From Clostridium_AD sp050717635 (GTDB lineage Bacteria; Bacillota; Clostridia; Clostridiales; Clostridiaceae): 64,000 nucleotides of DNA. How positions within the stretch are numbered: position 1 is the stretch's first letter; every line of letters starts with the position of its first letter. The position numbers and the translations under genes were made by a program. The notes beneath the pieces are model-generated. The model made no database searches. It saw only the letters and a program-made list of their open reading frames with translations, and was not told where the DNA came from. The stretch covers positions 189,500-253,499 of the forward strand of contig NZ_JBOITO010000003.1 in the NCBI RefSeq assembly GCF_050717635.1. The letters are read 5' to 3'. Below are positions 51,277 to 59,846 of the stretch, piece by piece.

Positions 51277-51879
51277 ATGATAGCTATAGTGGACTATGGT
51301 GTGGGAAATTTAAAGAGTGTTCAAAATGCTCTTAAAGCCTTGAATATTCCTTCTATAATATCTTCTGATAACGAGGAAATAGCAAATAGTAGAAGCATTA
51401 TTGTTCCAGGTGTGGGTGCCTTTCCAGATGCAATGAAAAGTATGAAGGCTAGAGGCCTTGATAAGGTAATTATATCAGCAGCAAAGGAGGGCACGCCAAT
51501 ACTTGGTATATGTCTTGGCATGCAGCTCTTCTTTGAGGAAAGTTACGAGATTGAAAAATGCACGGGATTAGGCTTTTTTAAAGGAACCATTGTGAAATTA
51601 GAAGGAGCTATAAAAATTCCTCATATGGGATGGAATAGTTTAACTTTTGAAACGTATAATCCATTACTCCAGGGCGTAGAGGAAAATAAATATGTATACT
51701 TTGTTCATTCTTATTATGCGAAGGTCCATGAGGAAGGCATAATAAATGCATATAGTACTTATGAAAAAAAAATACCTGCAATTGTAAGTAAGGGTAATAT
51801 ATATGGTATGCAATTTCATCCAGAGAAAAGCGGCGAAGCTGGGATGAAACTACTCGAAAACTTTGGGAGGCTAGTATAA
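51277..51879 (+). CDS. hisH: Imidazole glycerol phosphate synthase, glutaminase subunit
   Basis: 200 residues, class I glutamine amidotransferase. Oxyanion strand region VPGVGAFPDAM near 44, nucleophile Cys in GICLGMQLFFE near 78, and the His/Glu pair in GMQFHPEKSGEAG near 178. It supplies ammonia to HisF. It overlaps hisA by one base. Confidence 0.95.
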   Translation: MIAIVDYGVGNLKSVQNALKALNIPSIISSDNEEIANSRSIIVPGVGAFPDAMKSMKARGLDKVIISAAKEGTPILGICLGMQLFFEESYEIEKCTGLGFFKGTIVKLEGAIKIPHMGWNSLTFETYNPLLQGVEENKYVYFVHSYYAKVHEEGIINAYSTYEKKIPAIVSKGNIYGMQFHPEKSGEAGMKLLENFGRLV

Positions 51880-52595
51880 TGAAGATATTTCCAGCAATAG
51901 ACTTAAAAAACGGGAAATGTGTTAGACTATATCAAGGTGAATTTAATTCTGCTAAGGTTGTTGCGGAAGACCCTTTGCAAACAGCCCTAAACTTTGCAGC
52001 GAAGGGGGCGGAATATCTACATATGGTAGATTTGGATGGGGCATTAACTGGAACTATTGAAAATTTAAATAGTATAAACAAAGTTATAAGTGATGCAAAG
52101 ATTCCTATTCAGCTAGGTGGAGGAATAAGGAGTTTGGATACCGTTGATATGCTAATTAAAAAAGGTCTGAGTAGGGTAATACTTGGCACTGCAGCTTTGA
52201 ATAATCAATCTCTTGTAAAAGAGGCTGTTAAAAAGTATGGAGACAAAATTGCAGTTGGTATCGACGCAAGGGATGGATATGTAGCAGTGGAAGGCTGGCA
52301 GACTAGCAGTAAAATAGAATATATAGATTTTGCCAAACAAATGGAATTTCTAGGAGTTAAAACTATTATCTTTACAGATATAAGTAGGGATGGAACTTTG
52401 ACGGGACCTAATTTTGAAGCCACGGGTTTGATGAATGATACGGTGTCCTGTAATATAATTGCCTCCGGTGGTATGAAATGTCTTGCTGATATAAAAAAAC
52501 TTAGGAAGATGAATTTGTATGGAGCCATTATAGGGAAGGCACTTTATAGTGGAAATATATCACTAGAAGATGCAATCTATGAGGGGAGTAGATAA
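51879..52595 (+). CDS. hisA: ProFAR isomerase
   Basis: 238-residue TIM barrel with two half-barrel repeats. FPAIDLKNGKCVRLYQGEF holds the first catalytic Asp (residue 8). IQLGGGIRSLDTVD near 77, VAVGIDARDGYV near 125 with the second Asp, and IFTDISRDGTLTGPN near 164. It isomerises ProFAR to PRFAR. Confidence 0.95.
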   Translation: MKIFPAIDLKNGKCVRLYQGEFNSAKVVAEDPLQTALNFAAKGAEYLHMVDLDGALTGTIENLNSINKVISDAKIPIQLGGGIRSLDTVDMLIKKGLSRVILGTAALNNQSLVKEAVKKYGDKIAVGIDARDGYVAVEGWQTSSKIEYIDFAKQMEFLGVKTIIFTDISRDGTLTGPNFEATGLMNDTVSCNIIASGGMKCLADIKKLRKMNLYGAIIGKALYSGNISLEDAIYEGSR

Positions 52596-52597
52596 AG

Positions 52598-53359
52598 ATG
52601 CTTACTAAAAGAATCATTCCTTGTCTGGATGTAACTATGGGAAGGGTAATGAAAGGAATCAACTTTATAAATTTAACTGATGTAGGCGACCCTGTAGAAA
52701 TCGCTGAGTTTTATAACAGTGAAGGTGCAGATGAAATAGTTTTTTTAGATATAACAGCTACTCATGAAGGAAGAAAAACCATGCTCGATGTGGTAAAAAG
52801 GACTGCTGAAAAAGTATTTATCCCTCTCACTGTAGGTGGAGGAATTAAAACTATAGAAGATTTTAAAGAAACTCTTAGAGCCGGAGCAGATAAAATTTCT
52901 GTAAACTCCGCAGCAATTAGAAGGCCTCAGCTTATTTCAGAAGCAGCAGCAAAGTTTGGAAGCCAATGCGTAGTAGTTGCTATAGATGGTAAGAAAAATG
53001 CGGACGGACTCGGATGGAATGTTGTTATAAATGGCGGGAGAATAGATACAGGCCTAGATGCCTTAGAATGGGCTAAAACTGTAGAAAAACTAGGGGCAGG
53101 CGAAATACTCTTAACTAGTATGGATTACGATGGAACAAAAAAAGGATATGATATAGAATTTCTAAATGCAGTTACGGGAAGTATAAATATTCCTGTAATT
53201 GCGTCAGGTGGTTGTGGTAAACTTGAAGACTTTTATGAGGTTTTTGCGAAAAGTGGAGCAGATGCGGCCCTTGCAGCATCACTATTTCATTACAAAGAAT
53301 TATCCATAAGAGAAGTAAAACAGTATCTTAAAGATAGTGGTGTAGAAATTAGAATTTAA
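52598..53359 (+). CDS. hisF: Imidazole glycerol phosphate synthase, cyclase subunit
   Basis: 253-residue TIM barrel. RIIPCLDVTMGRVMKG near 5 (catalytic Asp11), LTVGGGIKTIEDF near 79, VVVAIDGKK near 126 (catalytic Asp130), LLTSMDYDGTKKGYD near 169 and IASGGCGKLEDF near 197. It joins ammonia from HisH to PRFAR, yielding IGP and AICAR. Two bases separate it from hisA. Confidence 0.95.
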   Translation: MLTKRIIPCLDVTMGRVMKGINFINLTDVGDPVEIAEFYNSEGADEIVFLDITATHEGRKTMLDVVKRTAEKVFIPLTVGGGIKTIEDFKETLRAGADKISVNSAAIRRPQLISEAAAKFGSQCVVVAIDGKKNADGLGWNVVINGGRIDTGLDALEWAKTVEKLGAGEILLTSMDYDGTKKGYDIEFLNAVTGSINIPVIASGGCGKLEDFYEVFAKSGADAALAASLFHYKELSIREVKQYLKDSGVEIRI

Positions 53360-53386
53360 TAAAAACTAACGAAATGTGGTGGTTTT

Positions 53387-53719
53387 GTGGACATAAAAGA
53401 GCTTCAATTTAATAATGGATTATTACCTGCAATAGTGCAGGATTATAAAAGTGGAAAGGTTTTAATGCTTGCATATATGAACGAAGAATCGCTTGAAAAG
53501 ACTATGGCCACAGGAACAACTTGGTTCTGGAGCAGATCTAGAAATGGGTTCTGGAACAAAGGTGAATCCTCAGGACATTTTCAATATGTTAAGAGTATAA
53601 GTATTGATTGTGATGCAGATACAATTCTTATTAAGGCAGAACAAAAGGGGGTAGCTTGCCATACAGGGAAGGAAAGTTGTTTTTACAGGGAAATTTGGAA
53701 TGGTAAAATAGATAAATAA
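53387..53719 (+). CDS. hisI: Phosphoribosyl-AMP cyclohydrolase
   Basis: 110 residues, start GTG 53387 after GGTGG. MLAYMNEESLEKTMATGTTWFWSRSR near 26, KGESSGHFQYVKSI near 57, and the Zn/Mg motif DCDADTILIKAEQKGVACHTG near 75 with three Cys. Separate from HisE here, unlike the fused enterobacterial enzyme. Confidence 0.95.
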   Translation: MDIKELQFNNGLLPAIVQDYKSGKVLMLAYMNEESLEKTMATGTTWFWSRSRNGFWNKGESSGHFQYVKSISIDCDADTILIKAEQKGVACHTGKESCFYREIWNGKIDK

Positions 53720-53740
53720 ATTAGAAAAGGGGTTAATAAA

Positions 53741-54076
53741 ATGAGTGAAAATAATGTAGTACAGGAACTTTATAAAATAATCGAAGAAAGAAAAGAAAAT
53801 CCTATAGAAGGTTCTTACACAAGTTACCTTTTTGAAGAGGGCTTGGATAAAATCTTAAAAAAAATAGGTGAGGAAAGTGCAGAAGTTATAATTAGTTCTA
53901 AAAACGATGATCAGAAAGAAATTGTTTTAGAAATATCTGATTTATTCTATCACACACTAGTACTTATGGTATTAAAGGGAGTTAAAGTAGAAGATATTGT
54001 GGAAGAGCTTGAAACAAGAAGGAAAAAGATAGGAAATAAAAAACAAAGCAGAGAAGATACTGTAGGAATACACTAA
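53741..54076 (+). CDS. hisE: Phosphoribosyl-ATP pyrophosphatase
   Basis: 111 residues, all-helical MazG-like fold. SYTSYLFEEGLDKILKKIGEESAEVII near 23 and EISDLFYHTLVLMVLKGV near 68 supply the metal-binding acidic residues. It acts just before HisI. Last gene of the his operon. Confidence 0.94.
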   Translation: MSENNVVQELYKIIEERKENPIEGSYTSYLFEEGLDKILKKIGEESAEVIISSKNDDQKEIVLEISDLFYHTLVLMVLKGVKVEDIVEELETRRKKIGNKKQSREDTVGIH

Positions 54077-54083
54077 GATAAAT

Positions 54084-54113
54084 AAAAGACTGACATATAA
54101 GTGGCAGTCTTTT
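54084..54113 (+). terminator. Terminator of the his operon
   Basis: Nine-bp stem AAAAGACTG / CAGTCTTTT with a 12-base loop and T-rich tail. Confidence 0.85.
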
Positions 54114-54148
54114 ATTATTATAAAAACAAAGGAAGAAAAAATACTGGG

Positions 54149-54177
54149 TTGACAAATTATAAAAAATGGTGTATTTT
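54149..54177 (+). promoter_or_regulatory. Promoter of htpG
   Basis: TTGACA (54149-54154), 17-base spacer, TATTTT (54172-54177), followed directly by the CIRCE element. Confidence 0.75.
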
Positions 54178-54187
54178 AATAGTATAT

Positions 54188-54214
54188 TTAGCACTCATAC
54201 ACATAGAGTGCTAA
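54188..54214. promoter_or_regulatory. CIRCE element (HrcA operator)
   Basis: TTAGCACTC-N9-GAGTGCTAA, a perfect match to the CIRCE consensus. It lies between the promoter and htpG, giving HrcA-mediated heat-shock control. Confidence 0.95.
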
Positions 54215-54258
54215 CAAAAATAAATATAAAGTTATAGGTACGAAAGGGGAAATTTTAA

Positions 54259-56139
54259 TTGGAAAAGAAACAGTTTAAAACAGAATCAAAGAGGCTTCTG
54301 GATATGATGGTAAATTCAATATATACTCATAGAGATATTTTTTTAAGAGAACTTGTCTCTAATGCTAGTGACGCTATTGATAAAATCTATTATAAAACAT
54401 TAACAGATGAAACATTAACTTTTGATAAAGAAAACTACTTTATTACTATAGCTAATGATAAGGAAACTAGAACACTTACAATTTCTGATACAGGTATTGG
54501 TATGACTAAAGATGAGCTTAGTGATAACCTTGGAGTTATAGCTAAGAGTGGATCTTTAGCATTTAAAAAAGAAAATGATATAAAAGACGGTTATGATATA
54601 ATTGGTCAATTTGGAGTTGGCTTCTATTCCGCATTTATGGTAGCGGATCATATTACTGTTATAAGTAAAGTATTTGGTAGTGATGAAGCTTATAAATGGG
54701 AATCAGATGGTGCAGAGGGTTATACTATAGAACCTTGTGAAAAAAGTACTGTTGGTACAGATATTATACTTAAAATAAAAGAAAACATAGAAGACGAAGA
54801 CTTTGATAAGTATCTTGAAGAAGATGGACTAAAAACAATTATAAAGAAATACTCTGATTTTATTAGGTACCCAATTAAAATGGATGTAAGTGAATCAAAA
54901 TTAAAAGAGGGTAGTGAAACAGAGTACGAAGATTTTAGTACTGAAAAAACTGTAAATAGCATGGTTCCTATATGGAAAAAAAATAAAAGTGAATTAACTA
55001 AGGAAGATTATGATAGCTTTTATGCAGAAAAGCACTTTGGCTATGATAAACCAGCAAAACATATTCACATTAGTGTGGATGGTGCTTTAAGTTATAATGC
55101 AATATTATTTATTCCAGGAAAAATGCCTTATGATTTTTATACAAAAGAATATGAAAAAGGCTTAGAATTATATTCAAGCAGCGTTTTAATCATGAATAAA
55201 TGTGCAGACTTATTGCCTGACTATTTTAGTTTTGTAAAAGGAATCGTGGATTCAGAAGATTTATCACTTAATATATCTAGAGAGGTATTGCAGCATGATA
55301 GACAGCTTAAACTTATAGCTAAAAATATAAAAACTAAAATTAAGAATGAGTTAGAAAACTTATTAAAAAATGAAAGAGAAGTGTATGATGAATTCTACAA
55401 ATCTTTTGGAAGACAATTAAAATTTGGAATTTATAGTGAGTATGGTAGCAATAAAGAAGTACTTCAAGACCTACTTATGTTTTATTCGTCAAAAGAGAAA
55501 AAAATGGTAACACTAGATGAATATGTTTCTAGAATGCCAGAAAGTCAAAAATATATTTATTATGCTGCTGGAGAATCTAACGAGAGAATTGAAAAATTAC
55601 CACAAATTGAAATGGTATCAGATAGTGGATTCGAAATTCTATACTTTACAGATGATGTAGATGAATTTGCTATAAGAATGTTAATGGCATATAAAGAGAA
55701 AGAGTTTAAATCTGTATCAAGTGGCGACTTAGGTATAGAAGAAGAGAAAAAAGACGACACTGAGATCAAAGATGAAAAAGAAAGTAAGGAATTATTCGAG
55801 CATATGAAGAAGGTTTTATCAGGTAAGGTTAAAGATGTTAGAGCATCAAAAAGACTTAAAAATTATCCTGTATGTCTTTCAAATGAAGGCGACCTTACAA
55901 TAGAAATGGAAAAAATATTAAATTCTATGCCTAACAATGAGAATGTAAAAGCAGATAAGGTTTTAGAAATAAATATAAATCATGATATGTTCACAGCGCT
56001 AAAAGATTCTTTTGAAAAAGATAAGGATAAGTTTGATTTATATACAAATATATTATACAGTCAGGCATTACTTATCGAAGGGTTACCTATTGCTGACCCA
56101 GTAGAATTTACAAACAGTGTATGTAAAATAATGGTTTAA
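54259..56139 (+). CDS. htpG: Molecular chaperone HtpG (Hsp90)
   Basis: 626 residues from a TTG start 8 bases after AAAGGGGA. GHKL ATPase domain: FLRELVSNASDAIDK near 28, ISDTGIGMTKDEL near 76, GQFGVGFYSAFMVAD near 116. Middle domain with the conserved NISREVLQ near 337, then the C-terminal dimerisation domain. It is a homodimeric ATP-dependent chaperone in the cytoplasm. Single gene under CIRCE control, unlike B. subtilis htpG, which lacks CIRCE. Confidence 0.96.
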   Translation: MEKKQFKTESKRLLDMMVNSIYTHRDIFLRELVSNASDAIDKIYYKTLTDETLTFDKENYFITIANDKETRTLTISDTGIGMTKDELSDNLGVIAKSGSLAFKKENDIKDGYDIIGQFGVGFYSAFMVADHITVISKVFGSDEAYKWESDGAEGYTIEPCEKSTVGTDIILKIKENIEDEDFDKYLEEDGLKTIIKKYSDFIRYPIKMDVSESKLKEGSETEYEDFSTEKTVNSMVPIWKKNKSELTKEDYDSFYAEKHFGYDKPAKHIHISVDGALSYNAILFIPGKMPYDFYTKEYEKGLELYSSSVLIMNKCADLLPDYFSFVKGIVDSEDLSLNISREVLQHDRQLKLIAKNIKTKIKNELENLLKNEREVYDEFYKSFGRQLKFGIYSEYGSNKEVLQDLLMFYSSKEKKMVTLDEYVSRMPESQKYIYYAAGESNERIEKLPQIEMVSDSGFEILYFTDDVDEFAIRMLMAYKEKEFKSVSSGDLGIEEEKKDDTEIKDEKESKELFEHMKKVLSGKVKDVRASKRLKNYPVCLSNEGDLTIEMEKILNSMPNNENVKADKVLEININHDMFTALKDSFEKDKDKFDLYTNILYSQALLIEGLPIADPVEFTNSVCKIMV

Positions 56140-56152
56140 GTAGAAGCTATAA

Positions 56153-56186
56153 ATGAGCTATAAATGGACATTCGTTTATAGTTCAT
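56153..56186 (+). terminator. Terminator of htpG
   Basis: ATGAGCTATAAA / TTTATAGTTCAT stem with one G-T pair, then a seven-T run. Confidence 0.88.
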
Positions 56187-56225
56187 TTTTTTATTCAACA
56201 AATTTCAAAGGAGAGATAAGCAGTT

Positions 56226-57008
56226 ATGGTAAAACTCATTGCAACTGATATGGATGGTACACTATTAAATGATAATGGCAAAATAAATGAAAAAATGTTT
56301 GACTTAATTCATAATCTTAATGACAAGGATATAAAATTTGCAGCAGCTAGCGGTAGGTTTTACTCTCAACTGAGTAAAAACTTCGAAAAGGTAAATACGG
56401 ATATGATATTTATTGCTCATAATGGAGCTCTTGTTAAGTATAACAACAAGGGGGAGACATTGTATTCAAACAGTATTGATAAAAAGCAAATAGATGAGGT
56501 AATAAAATTAAATCCAAAGCTAGGAGAAGAAATGTTTTTAGCAGCAGAAAATGATGCATATGCAATAAATCCATCAGAAGATATGCGCAGGCAATTTACA
56601 TTTTCTCAGGTTCCAGTAGTAATAGTAAAATCTTTAAGTGAAATAAAAAAAACCATATATAAGATTACTTATTTTATGGCTGATGGCATAAATCCAGATA
56701 TTGTTGAATATTTGAAGAAGAATTTAAATGATAAACTTGAATTTGTTGTATCTGGAGACAAGTGGATAGATATAATGAATAAGGGCATAAGCAAGGGAAA
56801 TGCTATAAAGATACTTCAAGAAAAATTTAATATAGATCAAAAGGAAACCATGGTTTTTGGGGATTATTATAATGATTTGACTATGTTTAAAGCAGCTCAC
56901 CATAGTTACGCCATGATGAATGCTCCAGAAGATGTGAAAACTCATGCTAAATTTATAGCTGACAGCAATAATGATGATGGTGTCTATAATATAATAGCTG
57001 CGTTATAA
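56226..57008 (+). CDS. HAD-superfamily Cof-type phosphatase
   Basis: 260 residues of the HAD IIB (Cof/YidA) type: the catalytic DMDGTLLND at residue 8, AAASGRFYSQL near 39, GISKGNAIKILQ near 187 (Lys) and VFGDYYNDLTMFKAA near 211 (acidic pair). It probably dephosphorylates sugar phosphates or FMN; the substrate is not predictable. Confidence 0.9.
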   Translation: MVKLIATDMDGTLLNDNGKINEKMFDLIHNLNDKDIKFAAASGRFYSQLSKNFEKVNTDMIFIAHNGALVKYNNKGETLYSNSIDKKQIDEVIKLNPKLGEEMFLAAENDAYAINPSEDMRRQFTFSQVPVVIVKSLSEIKKTIYKITYFMADGINPDIVEYLKKNLNDKLEFVVSGDKWIDIMNKGISKGNAIKILQEKFNIDQKETMVFGDYYNDLTMFKAAHHSYAMMNAPEDVKTHAKFIADSNNDDGVYNIIAAL

Positions 57009-57028
57009 AGATTGGATTTATAAGCAAT

Positions 57029-57058
57029 AGCCTTTCCTATAAATTGGGAGGCTTTTTG
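57029..57058 (+). terminator. Terminator of the HAD phosphatase gene
   Basis: AGCCT...CC / GG..AGGCT stem followed by five T. Confidence 0.7.
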
Positions 57059-57130
57059 TGTTATTTACTTATATAAACAATAATGGTAGAATAATATTGA
57101 ATGAAGTTTTAAGCAATGGGGGTATAAAGT

Positions 57131-57610
57131 ATGAAAACACTTATTATTTATGCATCTAAACATGGATGTACGGAAAATTGTAGCAATCTTTTAAAGGATA
57201 AACTTAATGGTGAAGTGAAAATTGTAAATATAAAAAAAGACAGTATACCAGAAATAGCTGAGTTTGATAACATTATTGTAGGTGGATCAATATATATGGG
57301 TAGAATTCAAAAGGAAATAAATAATTTTTGCTTAGTGAATAGTAGTACGTTAATAAATAAGAAACTTGGATTTTTTACTTGTGGTATGAGTGAGAATGAG
57401 ATTGCAGAAAAACAGATAAATACCTCTTTTCCTAAAGAATTGTTAACAAACGCAGTTGCAAAAGAACACTTCGGAGGAGAATTCATATTCAAAAAAATGA
57501 ATTTTTTTGAAAAATTTATTGTTAAGAAGATTAGCAAAAGTGATAAAGATATTTCGAAGATTTCAAAAGATAATATTAATAAATTTGCACTGTTAATAAA
57601 CAATGTTTAA
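57131..57610 (+). CDS. Flavodoxin-domain protein
   Basis: 159 residues. The N-terminal KTLIIYASKHGCTENCSNLL is an FMN phosphate-binding loop, followed by FDNIIVGGSIYMGRIQKEI near 47 and GFFTCGMSENE near 83. It resembles flavodoxin_5 (HemG-like) proteins, although a role in heme synthesis is unlikely here. GGGGGT upstream. It forms a short operon with the tiny membrane protein downstream. Confidence 0.83.
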   Translation: MKTLIIYASKHGCTENCSNLLKDKLNGEVKIVNIKKDSIPEIAEFDNIIVGGSIYMGRIQKEINNFCLVNSSTLINKKLGFFTCGMSENEIAEKQINTSFPKELLTNAVAKEHFGGEFIFKKMNFFEKFIVKKISKSDKDISKISKDNINKFALLINNV

Positions 57611-57631
57611 GTTAAGAGTTGGTGGAAATAT

Positions 57632-57751
57632 ATGAAGAAAATAGTTGAAATTACAGTATCTATATTAATAGTAATTGTAACTTCCAAAGCATATTTAAAA
57701 GATATCGAAAATGCATTAAATAAAAAAAACAACTCTTTTTTATATAAGTAG
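57632..57751 (+). CDS. 39-aa single-span membrane peptide
   Basis: MKKIVEITVSILIVIVTSKAY, then a charged tail KDIENALNKKNNSF. One membrane helix (residues about 5-20) with a basic start. GGTGG lies 6 bases ahead of the ATG, 21 bases after the flavodoxin stop, and a terminator follows. Function unknown. Short, so only the ribosome site, position and terminator support it. Confidence 0.5.
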   Translation: MKKIVEITVSILIVIVTSKAYLKDIENALNKKNNSFLYK

Positions 57752-57769
57752 TTAACTCATTTAATGCAT

Positions 57770-57803
57770 ATAGCCTTTTTCTAGAGCCAATAGGAAAGGC
57801 TAT
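57770..57803. terminator. Terminator between converging genes
   Basis: ATAGCCTTT / AAAGGCTAT stem; serves the flavodoxin transcript and the converging regulator. Confidence 0.75.
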
Positions 57804-57834
57804 AATATTTAGAATTAGTGTCTAAGTGTATTAA

Positions 57835-58164
57835 TCAATTTTCATTAGGAAAATATGTAATTGACCAATTCTGTATCATTTCTAATGCTGGGAAAAGTTC
57901 TTTTCCTATTTCAGTTAGTAGAAACTCCACTTTAGGTGGAACTTCAGCATAGACTATTTTTCTAATTAAGCCATCTCGTTCTAATTCTCTTAATTTTTCA
58001 TTAAGAACTTTTTGGCTAACACCAGAGGTTATTCTCTGAAGTTCTAGAAACCTCTTTGGACCATCATTTAGATGACATAAGATAACTGCTTTCCATTTGC
58101 CACGAATTAATTCCATTCCCAGATCTATATTACACACATATTTTTTACCGTTATAGCTAATCAT
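57835..58164 (-). CDS. HxlR-family transcriptional regulator
   Basis: 109 residues, winged helix of the HxlR/DUF24 type: KYVCNIDLGMELIRGKWKAVIL at residues 8-29, PKRFLELQRITSGVSQKVLNEKLRELERDGLI, then PPKVEFLLTEIGKEL. The Cys near the N-terminus (residue 11) is the usual sensing Cys for electrophiles or oxidants. Divergent from the monooxygenase gene, which it probably controls. AGGTAGGTG ribosome site. Confidence 0.92.
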   Translation of the reverse strand: MISYNGKKYVCNIDLGMELIRGKWKAVILCHLNDGPKRFLELQRITSGVSQKVLNEKLRELERDGLIRKIVYAEVPPKVEFLLTEIGKELFPALEMIQNWSITYFPNEN

Positions 58165-58293
58165 TTGTACACCTACCTATGAAAAAATTATCAATAAACA
58201 TCTTAAATATCTTTTATTATATACTACTTATGTTATTGTATCAATTTTATTAGAAAATAACCTGTTCTAGACCATAGTAAATTCAACAATTCA

Positions 58294-58310
58294 TACCTTT
58301 TGGTAAGGTA
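58294..58310. promoter_or_regulatory. Dyad between the HxlR gene and the monooxygenase gene
   Basis: TACCTT-TTGGT-AAGGTA, a 6-bp inverted repeat in the 242-base divergent gap. Candidate HxlR operator; only position supports it. Confidence 0.45.
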
Positions 58311-58406
58311 TCTTACATAAAAGTGCGTACTTGTTCTATACTTTTTTAGGGCGTATACTTCTAATAGAAACGTTGAACTTAACAAGAATAAAGGAGTTGA
58401 ATTTAA

Positions 58407-58691
58407 ATGATTACTATAGTTGCAAAAAACACAATAAAGCAATCAAAAGTTCTAGAATTTAAACTATTAGCAGAAAAACTTATAAATGAAAGTAGAAAAG
58501 AAATAGGATGTATGTCTTATAACTTATATGAGGATTCTAATAATTTTAATATATTAACCTTCATAGAAGAATGGGAAAGTGAAGAGGCCATTAATCTGCA
58601 TAATAACTCAGAACATTTTACTAGTATTGTTCCAAAATTTGCAGAACTTAAAGAAAGTCAGTCAGAGATGAATTTATATAAAAAGATCTAA
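58407..58691 (+). CDS. ABM-domain (antibiotic biosynthesis monooxygenase-like) protein
   Basis: 94 residues: ITIVAKNTIKQSKVLEFKLLA, IGCMSYNLYEDSNNFNILTFIEEWESEEAINLHNNSEHF. This is the dimeric ferredoxin-like ABM/YgiN fold, acting on quinones or reactive aldehydes. It is typically controlled by HxlR regulators in response to electrophiles and sits next to an Isf-like flavoprotein, which suggests a small detoxification set. Confidence 0.85.
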   Translation: MITIVAKNTIKQSKVLEFKLLAEKLINESRKEIGCMSYNLYEDSNNFNILTFIEEWESEEAINLHNNSEHFTSIVPKFAELKESQSEMNLYKKI

Positions 58692-58755
58692 CAAAACACA
58701 TAAAAATTATTAATATACATATTACTTTAAATATAATGAGAGGTAGGTAAAATCA

Positions 58756-59391
58756 ATGAAAGTTGTAGCTTTTAATGGAAGTCCAAATAAAGAAGGTAAC
58801 ACTTATCAGGCAATAAAACTAGTTACAAATGAGCTTGAAAAAGAAGGAATAAAAACGGAAATTATTCATGTAGGTAATAAGACAATTAGAGGATGTATAG
58901 CCTGTAACCAGTGTGTAAAAAATCAAAATGAACAATGCGTTCTACCAGGTGATGAGGTTAATGGATGGATTCAAAAAATGAAAGAGGCAGATGGAATTAT
59001 TTTAGGATCACCTGTGCATTTCTCAGCAATGGGTGGGACTATGAAATCATTTTTAGATAGGGCATTTTATGTTGCAGGTGTTAATGGCGGAATTTTAAGG
59101 CATAAGGTTGGTACATCTGTTGTAGCGGTTAGACGTGCTGGTGGAATTCCAACCTTTAATCAGCTAAACAATTATATTAATTATTCTGAAATGTTAATGC
59201 CAACTTCAAATTATTGGAGTGTTATTAATGGCACAACACCAGGAGAGGCGCTTCAAGATAAAGAGGGAGTACAAATTATGAGAGTGCTTGGGAAGAATAT
59301 GGCATGGCTTATGAAATTAGTAAAAAACGGAAAAGGAAAGGTAGAAGCACCAGAAAAAGAAAGAAAAACAATGATGAATTTTATTCGTTAA
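58756..59391 (+). CDS. Iron-sulfur flavoprotein-like NAD(P)H oxidoreductase
   Basis: 211 residues with the flavodoxin-like fold: VAFNGSPNKEGNTYQAI at the N-terminus for FMN, then CIACNQCVKNQNEQC near 47, a CX2CX2CX7C motif as in the [4Fe-4S] site of Isf, and GSPVHFSAMGGTMKSFLDR near 83. It reduces quinones, O2 or peroxide with ferredoxin or NAD(P)H. Last gene of the HxlR-linked set. Confidence 0.88.
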   Translation: MKVVAFNGSPNKEGNTYQAIKLVTNELEKEGIKTEIIHVGNKTIRGCIACNQCVKNQNEQCVLPGDEVNGWIQKMKEADGIILGSPVHFSAMGGTMKSFLDRAFYVAGVNGGILRHKVGTSVVAVRRAGGIPTFNQLNNYINYSEMLMPTSNYWSVINGTTPGEALQDKEGVQIMRVLGKNMAWLMKLVKNGKGKVEAPEKERKTMMNFIR

Positions 59392-59406
59392 TATACTATC
59401 CCAGAG

Positions 59407-59439
59407 GAACAGAACTGCTTAAGGCTAGCAGTTCTGTTC
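59407..59439 (+). terminator. Strong terminator
   Basis: 13-bp perfect stem GAACAGAACTGCT / AGCAGTTCTGTTC followed by T-rich sequence. Confidence 0.92.
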
Positions 59440-59575
59440 TTTTAGTTTAGGGTTCTTTTCTTTGGATTTTTTTAAAATACTTATATAATTACTAATAAAT
59501 TAAAAAAGATATAAAGGTTATAAAAATAAATCCGATAATAAAATAACCTATAAAGCAACAAAAAAATACAAATAA

Positions 59576-59761
59576 ATAGAAAAATTACAATCTATAGAAG
59601 GAATAACAGCAATATCTGAAGAATCTGCAGCTTCAACACAGGAAATATCTGCATCTATGCAAGAACAAACTAGTGCTATGGAAGAAATATCAAATACTGC
59701 CGAAAATCTTGAGAAGATTGTAGCTAAGTTAGATGAAATAGTACAAAAATTTATAATTTAA
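59576..59761 (+). pseudogene. C-terminal remnant of a methyl-accepting chemotaxis protein
   Basis: About 61 codons without a start (TAA at 59573) read IEGITAISEESAASTQEISA, then EQTSAMEEISNTAENLEKIV, the adaptation/heptad helix at the end of a chemoreceptor signalling domain. The sensor, membrane part and CheA-binding hairpin are absent. The AT-rich, featureless stretch before it (59450-59575) shows no recognisable receptor sequence, so this is a decayed fragment. Confidence 0.85.
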
Positions 59762-59807
59762 CCTGTAAGTGTTACAAGTATAAAAGAAACTAAAAAAACA
59801 TGACCTT

Positions 59808-59836
59808 AAAAAAAGAGCCTTAAGCTCTTTTTTTTT
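59808..59836. terminator. Bidirectional terminator
   Basis: AAAAAAAGAGC / GCTCTTTTTTT stem with A and T runs; ends the hydE transcript on the reverse strand. Confidence 0.85.
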
Positions 59837-59846
59837 AATTGTCAAA

